From: JBBRXJ01 sp038248505 | GTDB taxonomy: Bacteria; Bacteroidota; Bacteroidia; Bacteroidales; JBBRXJ01 | Length of the DNA stretch: 28,852 nt | Direction of reading: 5' to 3' | NCBI GenBank assembly: GCA_038248505.1 | Contig: JBBRXJ010000044.1 | Coordinates: 1 to 28,852 of the forward strand | In this document: piece after piece, positions 17,493-25,211 of the stretch | Numbering within the stretch: the stretch's first letter is position 1 | How the letters are laid out: each line of letters opens with the position of its first letter | The notes under the pieces: model-generated | Seen by the model: the letters and a program-made list of their open reading frames with translations, nothing else | The model's database searches: none | Told to the model about the DNA's origin: nothing | Made by a program: the position numbers and the translations under genes

Positions 17493-18533
17493 ATGTCTGA
17501 AAACCTATTTATCCCTAAAAATTATAGTTCACCTCTTAATCTGAAGCAAACTGAGAAAGCTATAGAGCTAATAAAAGATACATTTCAACATAATTTGTGT
17601 GCTGAGCTTCGCTTACGTCGTGTAACAGCTCCGCTTTTTGTAATGAAAGGTACGGGTATAAATGATGATTTGAATGGAACAGAACGTAAAGTTACCTTTC
17701 CAATAAAGGATTTGAATGACCGTGCTGCCGAGGTTGTAAATTCATTGGCAAAATGGAAACGATTAGCGCTTGCTGATTATGGAATACAAAGTGGTTACGG
17801 CATTCTAACAGATATGAATGCACTCCGTCCTGATGAGGTTATGGATAATATTCATTCTTTGTACGTTGATCAATGGGATTGGGAGCGTGTTATTACAAAG
17901 GAAGAACGTAGCATTGATTTCCTTAAGTTTATTGTAAGAAAAATATTTGAAGCGCTAAAACGTACAGAGTTTGTAGTACAAGAGCATTTCCCAGATGTAA
18001 TCCCATCCTTACCTCAAGAGATTAAATTTTATCATAGCGAAGAATTGCAAAAGATGTATCCTAATATGACTCCTCGCGAACGTGAAACGGAAGTAGTAAA
18101 AAAAGATGGAGCCATATTTGTGATTGGTATTGGTTCTAATTTGGCAGATGGTAAACCTCATGATGGTCGTGCACCTGATTATGATGATTGGACGACGCCT
18201 ACCGCTAATTCCTACAAAGGTTTAAATGGAGATATTATTTTATGGAATCCAATTCTCGAAAGTGCATTTGAAATTTCATCCATGGGTGTTCGGGTTGATA
18301 AAGATGCTTTATTACGTCAGTTGACCTTAAGTAATGCCGAAAACAGAAAAGATTTAATGTGGCATAAACGTTTGCTGAATGATGAATTTCCTTTGTCAAT
18401 TGGTGGTGGTTTAGGCCAGTCTCGTATATGCATGTATTTTCTTCGTAAGGCTCATATTGGCGAGGTACAGTCGAGTGTGTGGCCAGATGATATGATGGCT
18501 GATTGTAAGAAAAAAAATATCTTTTTATTTTAA
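17493..18533 (+). CDS. asnA: Aspartate--ammonia ligase (asparagine synthetase A)
   Basis: AsnA makes asparagine from aspartate, ammonia and ATP through an aspartyl-adenylate. It is related to the class II aminoacyl-tRNA synthetase core. The 346-residue protein, slightly longer than the E. coli enzyme, shows the family segments LRLRRVTAPLFV, LYVDQWDWERVI, the motif-2-like WNPILESAFEISSMGVRVD, and the motif-3 region GGGLGQSRICMYFLRKAHIG near the C-terminus. It is divergent from the asnC regulator. The gene ends 21 nt before the convergent ttcA stop. Confidence 0.96.
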   Translation: MSENLFIPKNYSSPLNLKQTEKAIELIKDTFQHNLCAELRLRRVTAPLFVMKGTGINDDLNGTERKVTFPIKDLNDRAAEVVNSLAKWKRLALADYGIQSGYGILTDMNALRPDEVMDNIHSLYVDQWDWERVITKEERSIDFLKFIVRKIFEALKRTEFVVQEHFPDVIPSLPQEIKFYHSEELQKMYPNMTPRERETEVVKKDGAIFVIGIGSNLADGKPHDGRAPDYDDWTTPTANSYKGLNGDIILWNPILESAFEISSMGVRVDKDALLRQLTLSNAENRKDLMWHKRLLNDEFPLSIGGGLGQSRICMYFLRKAHIGEVQSSVWPDDMMADCKKKNIFLF

Positions 18534-18540
18534 ATTGTAT

Positions 18541-18586
18541 TAAAAACACCTTCCTTATTCGGATCTCTCCTCCTGATAAGGAAGGT
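18541..18586 (-). terminator. Intrinsic terminator of ttcA overlapping its stop codon
   Basis: An 11-bp perfect inverted repeat, ACCTTCCTTAT (18548-18558) and ATAAGGAAGGT (18576-18586), encloses a 17-nt loop. On the minus strand it is followed by GTGTTTTTA. The ttcA stop codon (18557-18555) lies inside the 3' arm, so a terminating ribosome may compete with the hairpin. No T-run follows on the plus strand, so it should not end asnA transcripts. Confidence 0.7.
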
Positions 18587-19298
18587 ATTCATCACATCTG
18601 TAATTTATTGACCGGAACATATTAATGCGCGCATTTTTGTTCATTTCCGACATTTTATTAATGAGCTCTTTCATCTCATTTCTTTTAGTGTCTTTACCAT
18701 AAGCACATGTTTTTAGCTCACCGATGTACCCCCTATGTGCGGCATATTCATTGGTTTGTGCCTTAGTTAAGTTAAGTAATGGCCGAATTACTTCAAAACC
18801 TCCTTTACGCATTTTAAATTTGTAAGGCATTGAGCTGATTGTGCCATGAAAAATCATATTCATAAGAAGGGTTTCGTTGGCATCGTCAAGATGATGGCCA
18901 AACGCTAATTTGGTACATTGCAATTCATCCATTAAGTTGAATAGCGTTTTTCGGCGTGTCCATGCGCAAAGCCAGCAAGGAGAGCGATGACTCTCAGCAT
19001 CGACATGTACAATTTCATTTTTAAATTCAACCCCGAGTTCATTACAAATAGCTGCGGTTTTTTCAATATCAACCTGATAACCAATCTCAGGAATGCTAAT
19101 ATGTACAGCAATTAATGATGGTTTATGCAGCATTGATTTTCGTAAATGAGAAAGAGCATCAAGCAATACCATGCTGTCTTTGCCTCCCGATAATGCAATT
19201 AAAAGGCGATCATTTTCTTCAATTAATTGATTTTTAAAAATGGTTTTCGAAATCAATTTTTGAAGACTGTATATTGCCTTATTTTTTGGCTCTTTCAT
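18555..19298 (-). CDS. ttcA: TtcA-family tRNA 2-thiocytidine biosynthesis protein
   Basis: This PP-loop ATPase (SGGKDS at residues 37-42) has the TtcA cysteine set Cys108 and Cys111 (PCWLCAW), plus Cys198 (KTCAYG). In characterised TtcA these bind a 4Fe-4S cluster used to thiolate cytidine 32 of tRNA. The 247-residue length fits the shorter Bacteroidota members rather than E. coli TtcA (about 310). GHHLDDANETLLMNM follows the family pattern. It overlaps the upstream YjbR-like gene by 20 nt, suggesting translational coupling within the HEAT-yjbR-ttcA unit. Other TtcA/TilS-like tRNA thiolases are the main alternative; the C-x2-C plus third Cys favours TtcA. Confidence 0.86.
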   Translation of the reverse strand: MKEPKNKAIYSLQKLISKTIFKNQLIEENDRLLIALSGGKDSMVLLDALSHLRKSMLHKPSLIAVHISIPEIGYQVDIEKTAAICNELGVEFKNEIVHVDAESHRSPCWLCAWTRRKTLFNLMDELQCTKLAFGHHLDDANETLLMNMIFHGTISSMPYKFKMRKGGFEVIRPLLNLTKAQTNEYAAHRGYIGELKTCAYGKDTKRNEMKELINKMSEMNKNARINMFRSINYRCDEYLPYQEERSE

Positions 19299-19656
19299 GC
19301 TTTTGTTTTGATATGCTCCCTTTACGTTTTGTTGGTATTTTTTTTAGTACCTCAGCATACGAATGATCAATAAGTTCAAGGAGTAGTATATCTGAAATGC
19401 TACTGTCGGGGGTAATTGTATTCCAATGTTTTTTATTCATATGGTAGCCGGGAGTAATGGCGATATATTGCTTACGTAATTCAATTGCTCTTTCAGGATC
19501 ACATTTAAGATTTATTCCAAAATCCACATTAAGATCAATTAGTGCAAACATTTTACCTAAAACTTTAAACACAAGTGTTTCTTCACCAAAAGGGAGACAT
19601 TCTTTAATATTTTCTTTAGCTAGGCAGTATTCTCGAATTCCTTCAATATTAAGCAT
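19279..19656 (-). CDS. MmcQ/YjbR family protein
   Basis: The 125-residue protein starts MLNIEGIREYCLAKENIKEC, which is the typical YjbR/MmcQ opening, with PFGEETLVFKVLGKMFALI and the conserved ITPGYHMNKKHWNTI segment (about 68-82). The fold is CyaY-like and sometimes described as DNA-binding, but no biochemical role is established for the family. The C-terminus is lysine-rich (KRKGSISKQKHERAKK). It overlaps the HEAT-like gene upstream (8 nt) and ttcA downstream (20 nt). Confidence 0.85.
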   Translation of the reverse strand: MLNIEGIREYCLAKENIKECLPFGEETLVFKVLGKMFALIDLNVDFGINLKCDPERAIELRKQYIAITPGYHMNKKHWNTITPDSSISDILLLELIDHSYAEVLKKIPTKRKGSISKQKHERAKK

Positions 19657-20200
19657 ATAAGCCCATGTGTTTAGCGTGTTTTTTACGCAAATTATTAACG
19701 ACTTTATTTGCTACAAGATGATATGCAGGAGTGGTTCTTTGTCTGGGATCTTGCAGTACACTTATAAATTCAGGAATAATATCGGGTTCCTCATTTACCA
19801 TCGTTTCGAGAATGTAAATGCAATTAACCTTAACAGCAACCGTCTCATCAACTTTTTGAAGTAGTGTGAAGCATAAATCCATTAATCGGCTCTTTTTACT
19901 TTTTTTTATTGCCTTTGTGTATCTAATGAGAAGTCGCATCATGGATCGTTTTACGCCGTCTGTTTTGCATCTTCCCGTGTTTCGTATAATGTAGTTGAGG
20001 TGCGGAAGAGCGAGATCGGGATATTTTTCGCAGCTATAGTCGGCCACTCTTGCTGCTCGCATTGATCGGGTCGGCTCATCTTTAAAAGTGAGATCTATAA
20101 CTTTTTTGAAAATTGTTTTGTTCTTGCCAACAGCCTTTACAGCTATATCCGCAATAATGCGTGAACTGTCAATGTTTATTATGTCTTCAATGGCTTTCAT
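19649..20200 (-). CDS. Small HEAT/ARM-like repeat protein
   Basis: The 183-residue product is almost entirely helical. It shows repeated helix pairs typical of HEAT-like solenoids, such as RSMRAARVADYSCEKYPDL followed by LPHLNYIIRNT, and VAVKVNCIYILETMVNEEPDIIPEF. It has no signal peptide and is basic, with lysine-rich patches (AIKKSKKSR, LRKKHAKH). It is first in the overlapping cluster with the YjbR-like gene and ttcA, downstream of a terminator. Related small proteins occur in Bacteroidota without a known function; a scaffold or nucleic-acid-binding role is only a guess. Confidence 0.7.
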   Translation of the reverse strand: MKAIEDIINIDSSRIIADIAVKAVGKNKTIFKKVIDLTFKDEPTRSMRAARVADYSCEKYPDLALPHLNYIIRNTGRCKTDGVKRSMMRLLIRYTKAIKKSKKSRLMDLCFTLLQKVDETVAVKVNCIYILETMVNEEPDIIPEFISVLQDPRQRTTPAYHLVANKVVNNLRKKHAKHMGLYA

Positions 20201-20207
20201 TGGAAAT

Positions 20208-20246
20208 AAAAAAAGTGCAAACGCATGTAAAGCGAATGCACTTTTT
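20208..20246 (-). terminator. Intrinsic terminator after the small acidic-protein gene
   Basis: On the minus strand AAAAAGTGCATTCGC pairs with GCGTTTGCACTTTTT (two central mismatches) and is followed by seven Ts. It lies 19 nt after the acidic-protein gene and just before the HEAT-like gene, so the two are probably separate transcripts. Confidence 0.75.
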
Positions 20247-20264
20247 ATTGATTATTTATTTCAA

Positions 20265-20546
20265 CTATTCGTCGTCTTCAGCAGCAATTTCTTCATCCCC
20301 AATGAAGCTATCTTCCAATTCTTCAATTGGCTCTGTTTCGTCATCTTCATCAGCACTTACCGCCGCAGCTTTACGCGATTTTGCAGGTACCACTGGTTCA
20401 ACAATACCGATCTCGTCTTGTTTTGATTGAAGATCATCCAATACTTGTACAATCAACTTCACCGTTTTGTTTTTGATTTTCATCGGATGATTTAGGATTA
20501 AGTTCCCATTCTCATCGATTTTCCCTTTTGTCTCAATTACTGTCAT
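20265..20546 (-). CDS. Small protein with beta-strand N-terminus and highly acidic tail
   Basis: I do not recognise this 93-residue protein. The first 37 residues (MTVIETKGKIDENGNLILNH, then MKIKNKTVKLIVQVLDD) look like a short beta-sheet unit, reminiscent of AF2212/AbrB-like antitoxin N-termini. The remainder is low-complexity and acidic, with runs such as ADEDDETEPIEELEDSF and EIAAEDDE and one basic AKSRKAAA stretch. There is no signal peptide and no adjacent toxin gene. It has its own promoter and terminator, which supports a real monocistronic gene. An antitoxin-like or chaperone-like role would be speculation. Confidence 0.65.
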   Translation of the reverse strand: MTVIETKGKIDENGNLILNHPMKIKNKTVKLIVQVLDDLQSKQDEIGIVEPVVPAKSRKAAAVSADEDDETEPIEELEDSFIGDEEIAAEDDE

Positions 20547-20598
20547 ATACTTCTTACATTATTATTAGTGATTGTATTTTATATTTAAATGTAGGGCT

Positions 20599-20628
20599 CA
20601 AATTTATAGTTGCATTTTTAATATACAA
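20599..20628 (-). promoter_or_regulatory. Predicted promoter of the small acidic-protein gene
   Basis: A perfect minus-strand TAAATTTG (20606-20599) is preceded by TTG (20628-20626) with a 19-nt spacer. The predicted leader is about 45 nt. This is one of the best consensus matches in the window. Confidence 0.65.
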
Positions 20629-20674
20629 TATTTATTGCACTAAAAAGTTATTAACAATTTAACTTTATGTCGTT

Positions 20675-21367
20675 TTATCGGAGAAGCCTATAGTCGTTAT
20701 GATAGAAAAAATTGGCTACTTCTGAATATGAGTAAGGGTTCTCGTGTTTTATTCCATAGGGAAACGTTTTCTTGGTGATCCACCTCACCACCTCATTACT
20801 ATCGCAAGCAAAATCATGATTATAGGCTGCAGAGTAAAAGGCAATTTTTTGGTTCATAGGCATAGAATCAGATAAGCGGAATTTATTCTGTACAATATAA
20901 GTAAACGCAACTACATATCTTACCTGCCAGTCAACTGATTTTAGTCGTTCAATACGTTCTTGACGTATCATTTTGGGGTCATTAGATGAAAATGTGAAAA
21001 TATGATCAAACCCTAAAGCTAAGCCATTATCTAATTTGCAATATTTTTCAACTTTTTCAGCAAAACTTGGTTTTATTTGAAAAAGGCCAATTGAGAAGTA
21101 GCCCGATGAGGGTCCGTTTTGAACATAACGCATTTCGGTATATGCGGTTTCAATCATATCACGCCACATACTATATCTAATAATCTCAGGAAATACGATA
21201 GGTAAAATGATACTAGGATTGCCATTATCTGTTTCTATAGCACGAATAATCCGATTGTAGTTTTTCTTGAGGATATGCATTGCATCACTATATTCCTCAC
21301 CAAAAGCTTCTTTAGGTGTTCTTGATGAGGAAAATAAGAAGAAAAGTATTAATAGTAGTTGCTTCAT
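20675..21367 (-). CDS. Secreted lysozyme-fold (lytic transglycosylase-like) protein
   Basis: The 230-residue protein begins with a signal peptide (MKQLLLILFFLFSSS). Three segments fit the soluble lytic transglycosylase fold: a candidate catalytic Glu61 in VFPEIIRYS, the core strand-helix FSIGLFQIKPSF at about 91-102 (compare GLMQI in SLT proteins), and AAYNHDF at about 175-181 (compare AYNAG). It would therefore cut peptidoglycan in the periplasm, but the match is remote and the second half is not one I recognise. It stands alone, about 95 nt after pgk with a terminator between. Similar proteins exist in Bacteroidota as hypotheticals. Confidence 0.6.
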   Translation of the reverse strand: MKQLLLILFFLFSSSRTPKEAFGEEYSDAMHILKKNYNRIIRAIETDNGNPSIILPIVFPEIIRYSMWRDMIETAYTEMRYVQNGPSSGYFSIGLFQIKPSFAEKVEKYCKLDNGLALGFDHIFTFSSNDPKMIRQERIERLKSVDWQVRYVVAFTYIVQNKFRLSDSMPMNQKIAFYSAAYNHDFACDSNEVVRWITKKTFPYGIKHENPYSYSEVANFFYHNDYRLLR

Positions 21368-21419
21368 GTGTATAACTGCAAAGAATCTTCACAAAGCTAT
21401 GTTATTTAGGATATATAAA

Positions 21420-21450
21420 AGAAAAACCTCACAAAATTGTGAGGTTTTCA
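21420..21450 (-). terminator. Intrinsic terminator of pgk
   Basis: AAAACCTCACAA (21423-21434) pairs perfectly with TTGTGAGGTTTT (21437-21448). On the minus strand the T-tract continues into CTTTT. It lies just after the pgk stop. Confidence 0.85.
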
Positions 21451-21461
21451 TTTTGTAATAT

Positions 21462-22721
21462 TTATTTTTTTATGGCTTTAATACCAGGTAATTCCTTGCC
21501 TTCTATATATTCTAGCATGGCCCCACCACCAGTAGATACATAGCTGACTTTATCGCCTAGCTTGTTTTTATTTATTGCTGCAACAGAATCGCCACCGCCA
21601 ATAAGGCTATAAGCACCTTTACTTGTTGCAAGTGCAATAGAATGTGCTATAGCTGAAGTACCTTGAGCAAATTTGGTCATCTCAAATACACCCATAGGAC
21701 CATTCCAAAGTATAGTGCTTGATTTTTCAATAACATCACTAAAAAGCTTAATTGATTCAGGGCCTATATCTAAACCCATCCAACCGTCGGGTGTTTCATT
21801 TACCTTAGTAATGTTGGTATTGGCATTTGCATCAAATGCATCACCGTTAACAGCATCAATAGGTAAGAATACTTTTACGCCTTTTTCTTTTGCTTTTTCA
21901 AGAATTTGAATTGCTAGATCAAGTTTATCTTCCTCACACAATGATTTGCCAATTTTCCCACCTTGAGCTTTAATAAAGGTATAGGTCATTCCTCCACCAA
22001 TTATTAAGTTATCAACTTTACCTAACAGATTTTCTATAACTAAGATTTTGTCAGAAACTTTAGCGCCGCCCATAATAGCAGTAAAAGGTTTTTTTGTTGC
22101 GTTCAAAACAATATCAAGGGCCTTTAATTCGCTGATAATAAGATAACCAAACATGCTATCGTTGGGGAAGTGTTCAGCAATAAGAGCGGTAGAAGCATGA
22201 GCTCTGTGTGCAGTACCAAATGCATCGTTTACATAACAATCAGCATATGAAGCGAGTTGTTTAACAAAAGCTTTCTGTTTCTCCTTTACAACTGCTTTTG
22301 CGGCTTTCTTTTCTTCGTCAGTAGCGGTTTCTGGTAATTTTGGTTTGCCTTCTTCTTCTTCATAAAAACGAAGGTTTTCTAAGAGTAGAATCTCGCCTGC
22401 TTTTAATGAAGCTGAAAGACTTTTTGCAGATTCTCCCATGCAATCATCAGCAAATTTAATGTCTTTCCCTGTTAATGCTGAGAGTGTTGAGATAACATGA
22501 TTTAATGAGGCTTTTGCTTCAGGGCCATTTTTAGGACGTCCTAGGTGAGACATCAAAATAGCAGATCCCCCATCTTTTAAAATTTTATTAATGGTCAGAA
22601 GGGCGCCTCGAATTCGAGTGTCATCTGTAACTTGAAAAGTTGCTTTGTCGAGTGGAACGTTAAAATCAACCCGAACAATGGCTCTTTTGCCTTTAAAACT
22701 GTAATTATCAATGTTTATCAT
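21462..22721 (-). CDS. pgk: Phosphoglycerate kinase
   Basis: Pgk transfers phosphate from 1,3-bisphosphoglycerate to ADP in glycolysis. The 419-residue protein shows the N-terminal RVDFNVPLDK, LMSHLGRPK and the basic substrate-binding residues. In the C-terminal nucleotide domain are IMGGAKVSDKI, LWNGPMGVFE and GGGDSVAAINK. An insertion of about 20 lysine- and glutamate-rich residues near 130-155 (ATDEEKKAAKAVVKEKQKA) is seen in many Bacteroidota Pgk proteins. It is monocistronic, divergent from holB and closed by its own terminator. Confidence 0.97.
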   Translation of the reverse strand: MINIDNYSFKGKRAIVRVDFNVPLDKATFQVTDDTRIRGALLTINKILKDGGSAILMSHLGRPKNGPEAKASLNHVISTLSALTGKDIKFADDCMGESAKSLSASLKAGEILLLENLRFYEEEEGKPKLPETATDEEKKAAKAVVKEKQKAFVKQLASYADCYVNDAFGTAHRAHASTALIAEHFPNDSMFGYLIISELKALDIVLNATKKPFTAIMGGAKVSDKILVIENLLGKVDNLIIGGGMTYTFIKAQGGKIGKSLCEEDKLDLAIQILEKAKEKGVKVFLPIDAVNGDAFDANANTNITKVNETPDGWMGLDIGPESIKLFSDVIEKSSTILWNGPMGVFEMTKFAQGTSAIAHSIALATSKGAYSLIGGGDSVAAINKNKLGDKVSYVSTGGGAMLEYIEGKELPGIKAIKK

Positions 22722-22761
22722 TGTTTTATTTTTTTAATTAATATTGAACCAATTAAGTATA

Positions 22762-22802
22762 CTTGCAAATGTAAAAAAACTATTTTTATTTACCTTTGCA
22801 AG
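22762..22802. promoter_or_regulatory. pgk-holB divergent promoter region with 14-bp near-perfect inverted repeat
   Basis: CTTGCAAATGTAAA (22762-22775) and TTTACCTTTGCAAG (22789-22802) are inverted copies with one mismatch, separated by 13 nt. Each arm contains a perfect TAnnTTTG element pointing outward: TACATTTG toward pgk and TACCTTTG toward holB. No TTG sits at the usual 17-20 nt from either (the nearest is 25 nt), so the repeat could be two promoters, an operator, or both. Confidence 0.45.
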
Positions 22803-22854
22803 AATAGGATATTGGTCTAAAAATCACTTATTGTTTTGTATTACAGTTTTATAG

Positions 22855-23979
22855 ATGTTATTTAAAGAAGTCATTGGGCAAAAGCATTTGAAACAACAGC
22901 TGATTCGTTCTGTTACATCGAATCATATTAGTCATTCACAGTTGTTTCTTGGTAATGCAGGGTCAGGGACCCTTGCTTTGGCTATGGCTTATGCTCAATA
23001 CATCTTATGTGCTAATAGAACGGATGAGGATTCATGTGGTGTTTGTCCTTCTTGTGTAAAGCTTCAAAAGCTTGTACATCCTGATGTTCATTTTGTTTAT
23101 CCCTTTGCTAATATCAATAATGTTACGAATCCTATTTGTGAATTGTTTATTGAACAATGGCGAAAAAAACTTTCTATAGGTCCTTATTTTACCTTAAACC
23201 AGTGGTATGATTCACTTGAGCTTGAAAATAAACAGGGGCATATTTTTCAGGGTGAAAGTCGTGAAATTTTGCGAAAACTGAGTTTCAAAACGTATGAAGG
23301 GGAATATAAGATAATGCTTATTTGGATGGCGGAAACGATGAATGTGGTTGCTGCAAATAAGCTTTTAAAAATACTTGAGGAGCCTCCTGAAAAAACACTT
23401 TTTCTTCTTATTACCGAAAGCACCGAAGAGATGCTACCAACTATTTTGTCACGTTCTCAAATACTCCGTATTCCTCCTATTGAGGCGGAGAGCATGGCCC
23501 AGGCCTTGGCTGAGCGATATACATTAGATGAAAGCAATTTAAAAAACTTGGTGCATATTTCTGGTGGAAATTTCATTAGAGCAATGGAGCATATTAAAGC
23601 AAGTGACGATAATAAATTTAACTATGAGAGTTTTGGGAATATGATGCGCTTATGTTATAAATGGGATATGAGTGGAATGATGGAATGGGTTGAATCGATG
23701 GTAAGTATTGGAAGAGAAAAACAAAAGGGATTTCTTGAATATGCCTTACGAATGGTGCGTGATAATTTTATGATGACTCTAAATTTGAATGAGTTGGTTT
23801 TTTTGAGCGATTCAGAATCTGAATTTTCAAAAAAGTTTCATCCCTTTATTAATGAACGAAATATTATTCAAATATCAGCTGAGCTTAATAAAGCCTATAA
23901 TCAGGTTGGTATGAATGCATATGCAAAACTTACTTTTTTTGATCTAGGCTTAAGATTGGCTTCGGTTTTAAAGAAGTAA
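22855..23979 (+). CDS. holB: DNA polymerase III delta' subunit (clamp-loader subunit)
   Basis: The 374-residue AAA+ protein resembles DnaX-type clamp-loader subunits. It has the zinc-binding cysteines Cys52, Cys61, Cys64 and Cys67 (CGVCPSC). The P-loop is degenerate (GNAGSGTL at 33-40, lacking the Lys), as expected for delta', which does not hydrolyse ATP. Sensor-1 and arginine-finger regions are recognisable (NKLLKILEEPPEKTLFLLIT, then LSRSQI, where DnaX-like subunits have SRC). It assists loading of the sliding clamp in the replisome. The gene is first in a plus-strand series with ricT and gldH, though 113 nt separate it from ricT. Confidence 0.85.
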   Translation: MLFKEVIGQKHLKQQLIRSVTSNHISHSQLFLGNAGSGTLALAMAYAQYILCANRTDEDSCGVCPSCVKLQKLVHPDVHFVYPFANINNVTNPICELFIEQWRKKLSIGPYFTLNQWYDSLELENKQGHIFQGESREILRKLSFKTYEGEYKIMLIWMAETMNVVAANKLLKILEEPPEKTLFLLITESTEEMLPTILSRSQILRIPPIEAESMAQALAERYTLDESNLKNLVHISGGNFIRAMEHIKASDDNKFNYESFGNMMRLCYKWDMSGMMEWVESMVSIGREKQKGFLEYALRMVRDNFMMTLNLNELVFLSDSESEFSKKFHPFINERNIIQISAELNKAYNQVGMNAYAKLTFFDLGLRLASVLKK

Positions 23980-24092
23980 CAAAAGTAGTTTTAAAGTGTT
24001 TATTGGCCTAAGTCCGTTTGTTTTTTAAGTGAGGATTAGGGTATAGTTGCCAGATAAAGAATTTGGCCATACATGATAATAAAAAATGAATT

Positions 24093-25211
24093 ATGAGTAG
24101 AGAGCATGTTTTAGATAAGAAATTCAATGTCAATATTCCTTCCGTGAAAAACTGCTGCAGTATGGGCGGTTGCAATAAATTGGAGGTGCACGATTGGCTT
24201 GATGGTGTACCAGGTACTAGCCAAAATGAGATAGTTGAAGTTCGTTTTAAAAGTACACGAAAAGGCTTCTTTTACAATGTAAATGAATTGAAACTAAGTG
24301 TAGGAGACATTATTGCAGTTGAAGCATCACCCGGACATGATATAGGAATTGTCTCTATGATGGGAGAATTGGTTTATTTTCAAATGAAAAAAAACGGCGT
24401 TAAGTGGAAGGATGCAGAGCTTAAAAAAATATACCGTAAAGCCAAAGATTCTGATATTAAGAAGTGGCAAGATGCTATGCTTCGCGAGAAAGAGTTGTTG
24501 GTTGTGAGTAGGGAAGTCGCAACAAGTCTACGTTTGAATATGAAAATTGGCGATGTTGAATTTCAGGGGGATATGACTAAGGCGATATTTTATTATATCG
24601 CTGATGAAAGAGTTGATTTTAGAGAGATGATAAAGGTTCTGGCGGATCGTCTTCGTATTCGTATTGAAATGCGCCAAATAGGTGCACGCCAAGAAGCAGG
24701 GCGTATTGGTGGCATAGGTCCATGTGGGAGGGAACTCTGTTGTACAGGTTTCATGACTAATTTTGTTTCTGTAAGCACTAACGCAGCTCGATGTCAGGAT
24801 GTATCTTTAAATCCACAAAAACTAGCAGGTCAGTGTAGTAAATTAAAATGCTGCTTAAATTATGAACTTCCTGTATATATAGATGCACAGAAAGATTTTC
24901 CGGATACACACAGACCGCTTGAAACCATTGATGGTTTAGCATATCATAAGAAAACCGATATTCTAAGTCGTACCATGTGGTATTCTTTTGATCCGCATTC
25001 AATGGCAAATATGATTATGATGTCGGTTGATCGTGTAAAGGAAGTTATTGAATTAAATAAAAAAGCGATCAAAGTTGAACAGTTAGTAGAGCAGCAAACT
25101 GGGGTTAAACCTGAGCCTGTAATCGGTTATGAAGATTCAGCGGGAAAAGATAGCTTGACTCGTTTTGATCGTAGTAAAAATAAAAACAAGAAAAGAAGAT
25201 ATAAAAAATGA
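24093..25211 (+). CDS. ricT: RicT/YaaT-like PSP1 domain protein
   Basis: The 372-residue protein contains a PSP1 C-terminal domain with the family signature GARQEAGRIGGIGPCGRELCC (cysteines near 211, 216 and 217) followed by a second cluster CSKLKCCLNYELPVY (near 248-254). Bacillus YaaT/RicT, as I recall it, has the same cysteine arrangement and with YlbF and YmcA forms an Fe-S complex affecting RNA processing. Here there is also an N-terminal CCSMGGC motif (residues 21-27) and a lysine-rich tail. The function in Bacteroidota is not established. Its stop overlaps the gldH start by 4 nt (ATGA). Confidence 0.85.
   Translation: MSREHVLDKKFNVNIPSVKNCCSMGGCNKLEVHDWLDGVPGTSQNEIVEVRFKSTRKGFFYNVNELKLSVGDIIAVEASPGHDIGIVSMMGELVYFQMKKNGVKWKDAELKKIYRKAKDSDIKKWQDAMLREKELLVVSREVATSLRLNMKIGDVEFQGDMTKAIFYYIADERVDFREMIKVLADRLRIRIEMRQIGARQEAGRIGGIGPCGRELCCTGFMTNFVSVSTNAARCQDVSLNPQKLAGQCSKLKCCLNYELPVYIDAQKDFPDTHRPLETIDGLAYHKKTDILSRTMWYSFDPHSMANMIMMSVDRVKEVIELNKKAIKVEQLVEQQTGVKPEPVIGYEDSAGKDSLTRFDRSKNKNKKRRYKK

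Noticed and set aside
22951..22980. Missing Walker A lysine in HolB as a defect
   Set aside because: Delta' subunits are commonly non-ATPase with a degenerate P-loop, so this is normal for the family.
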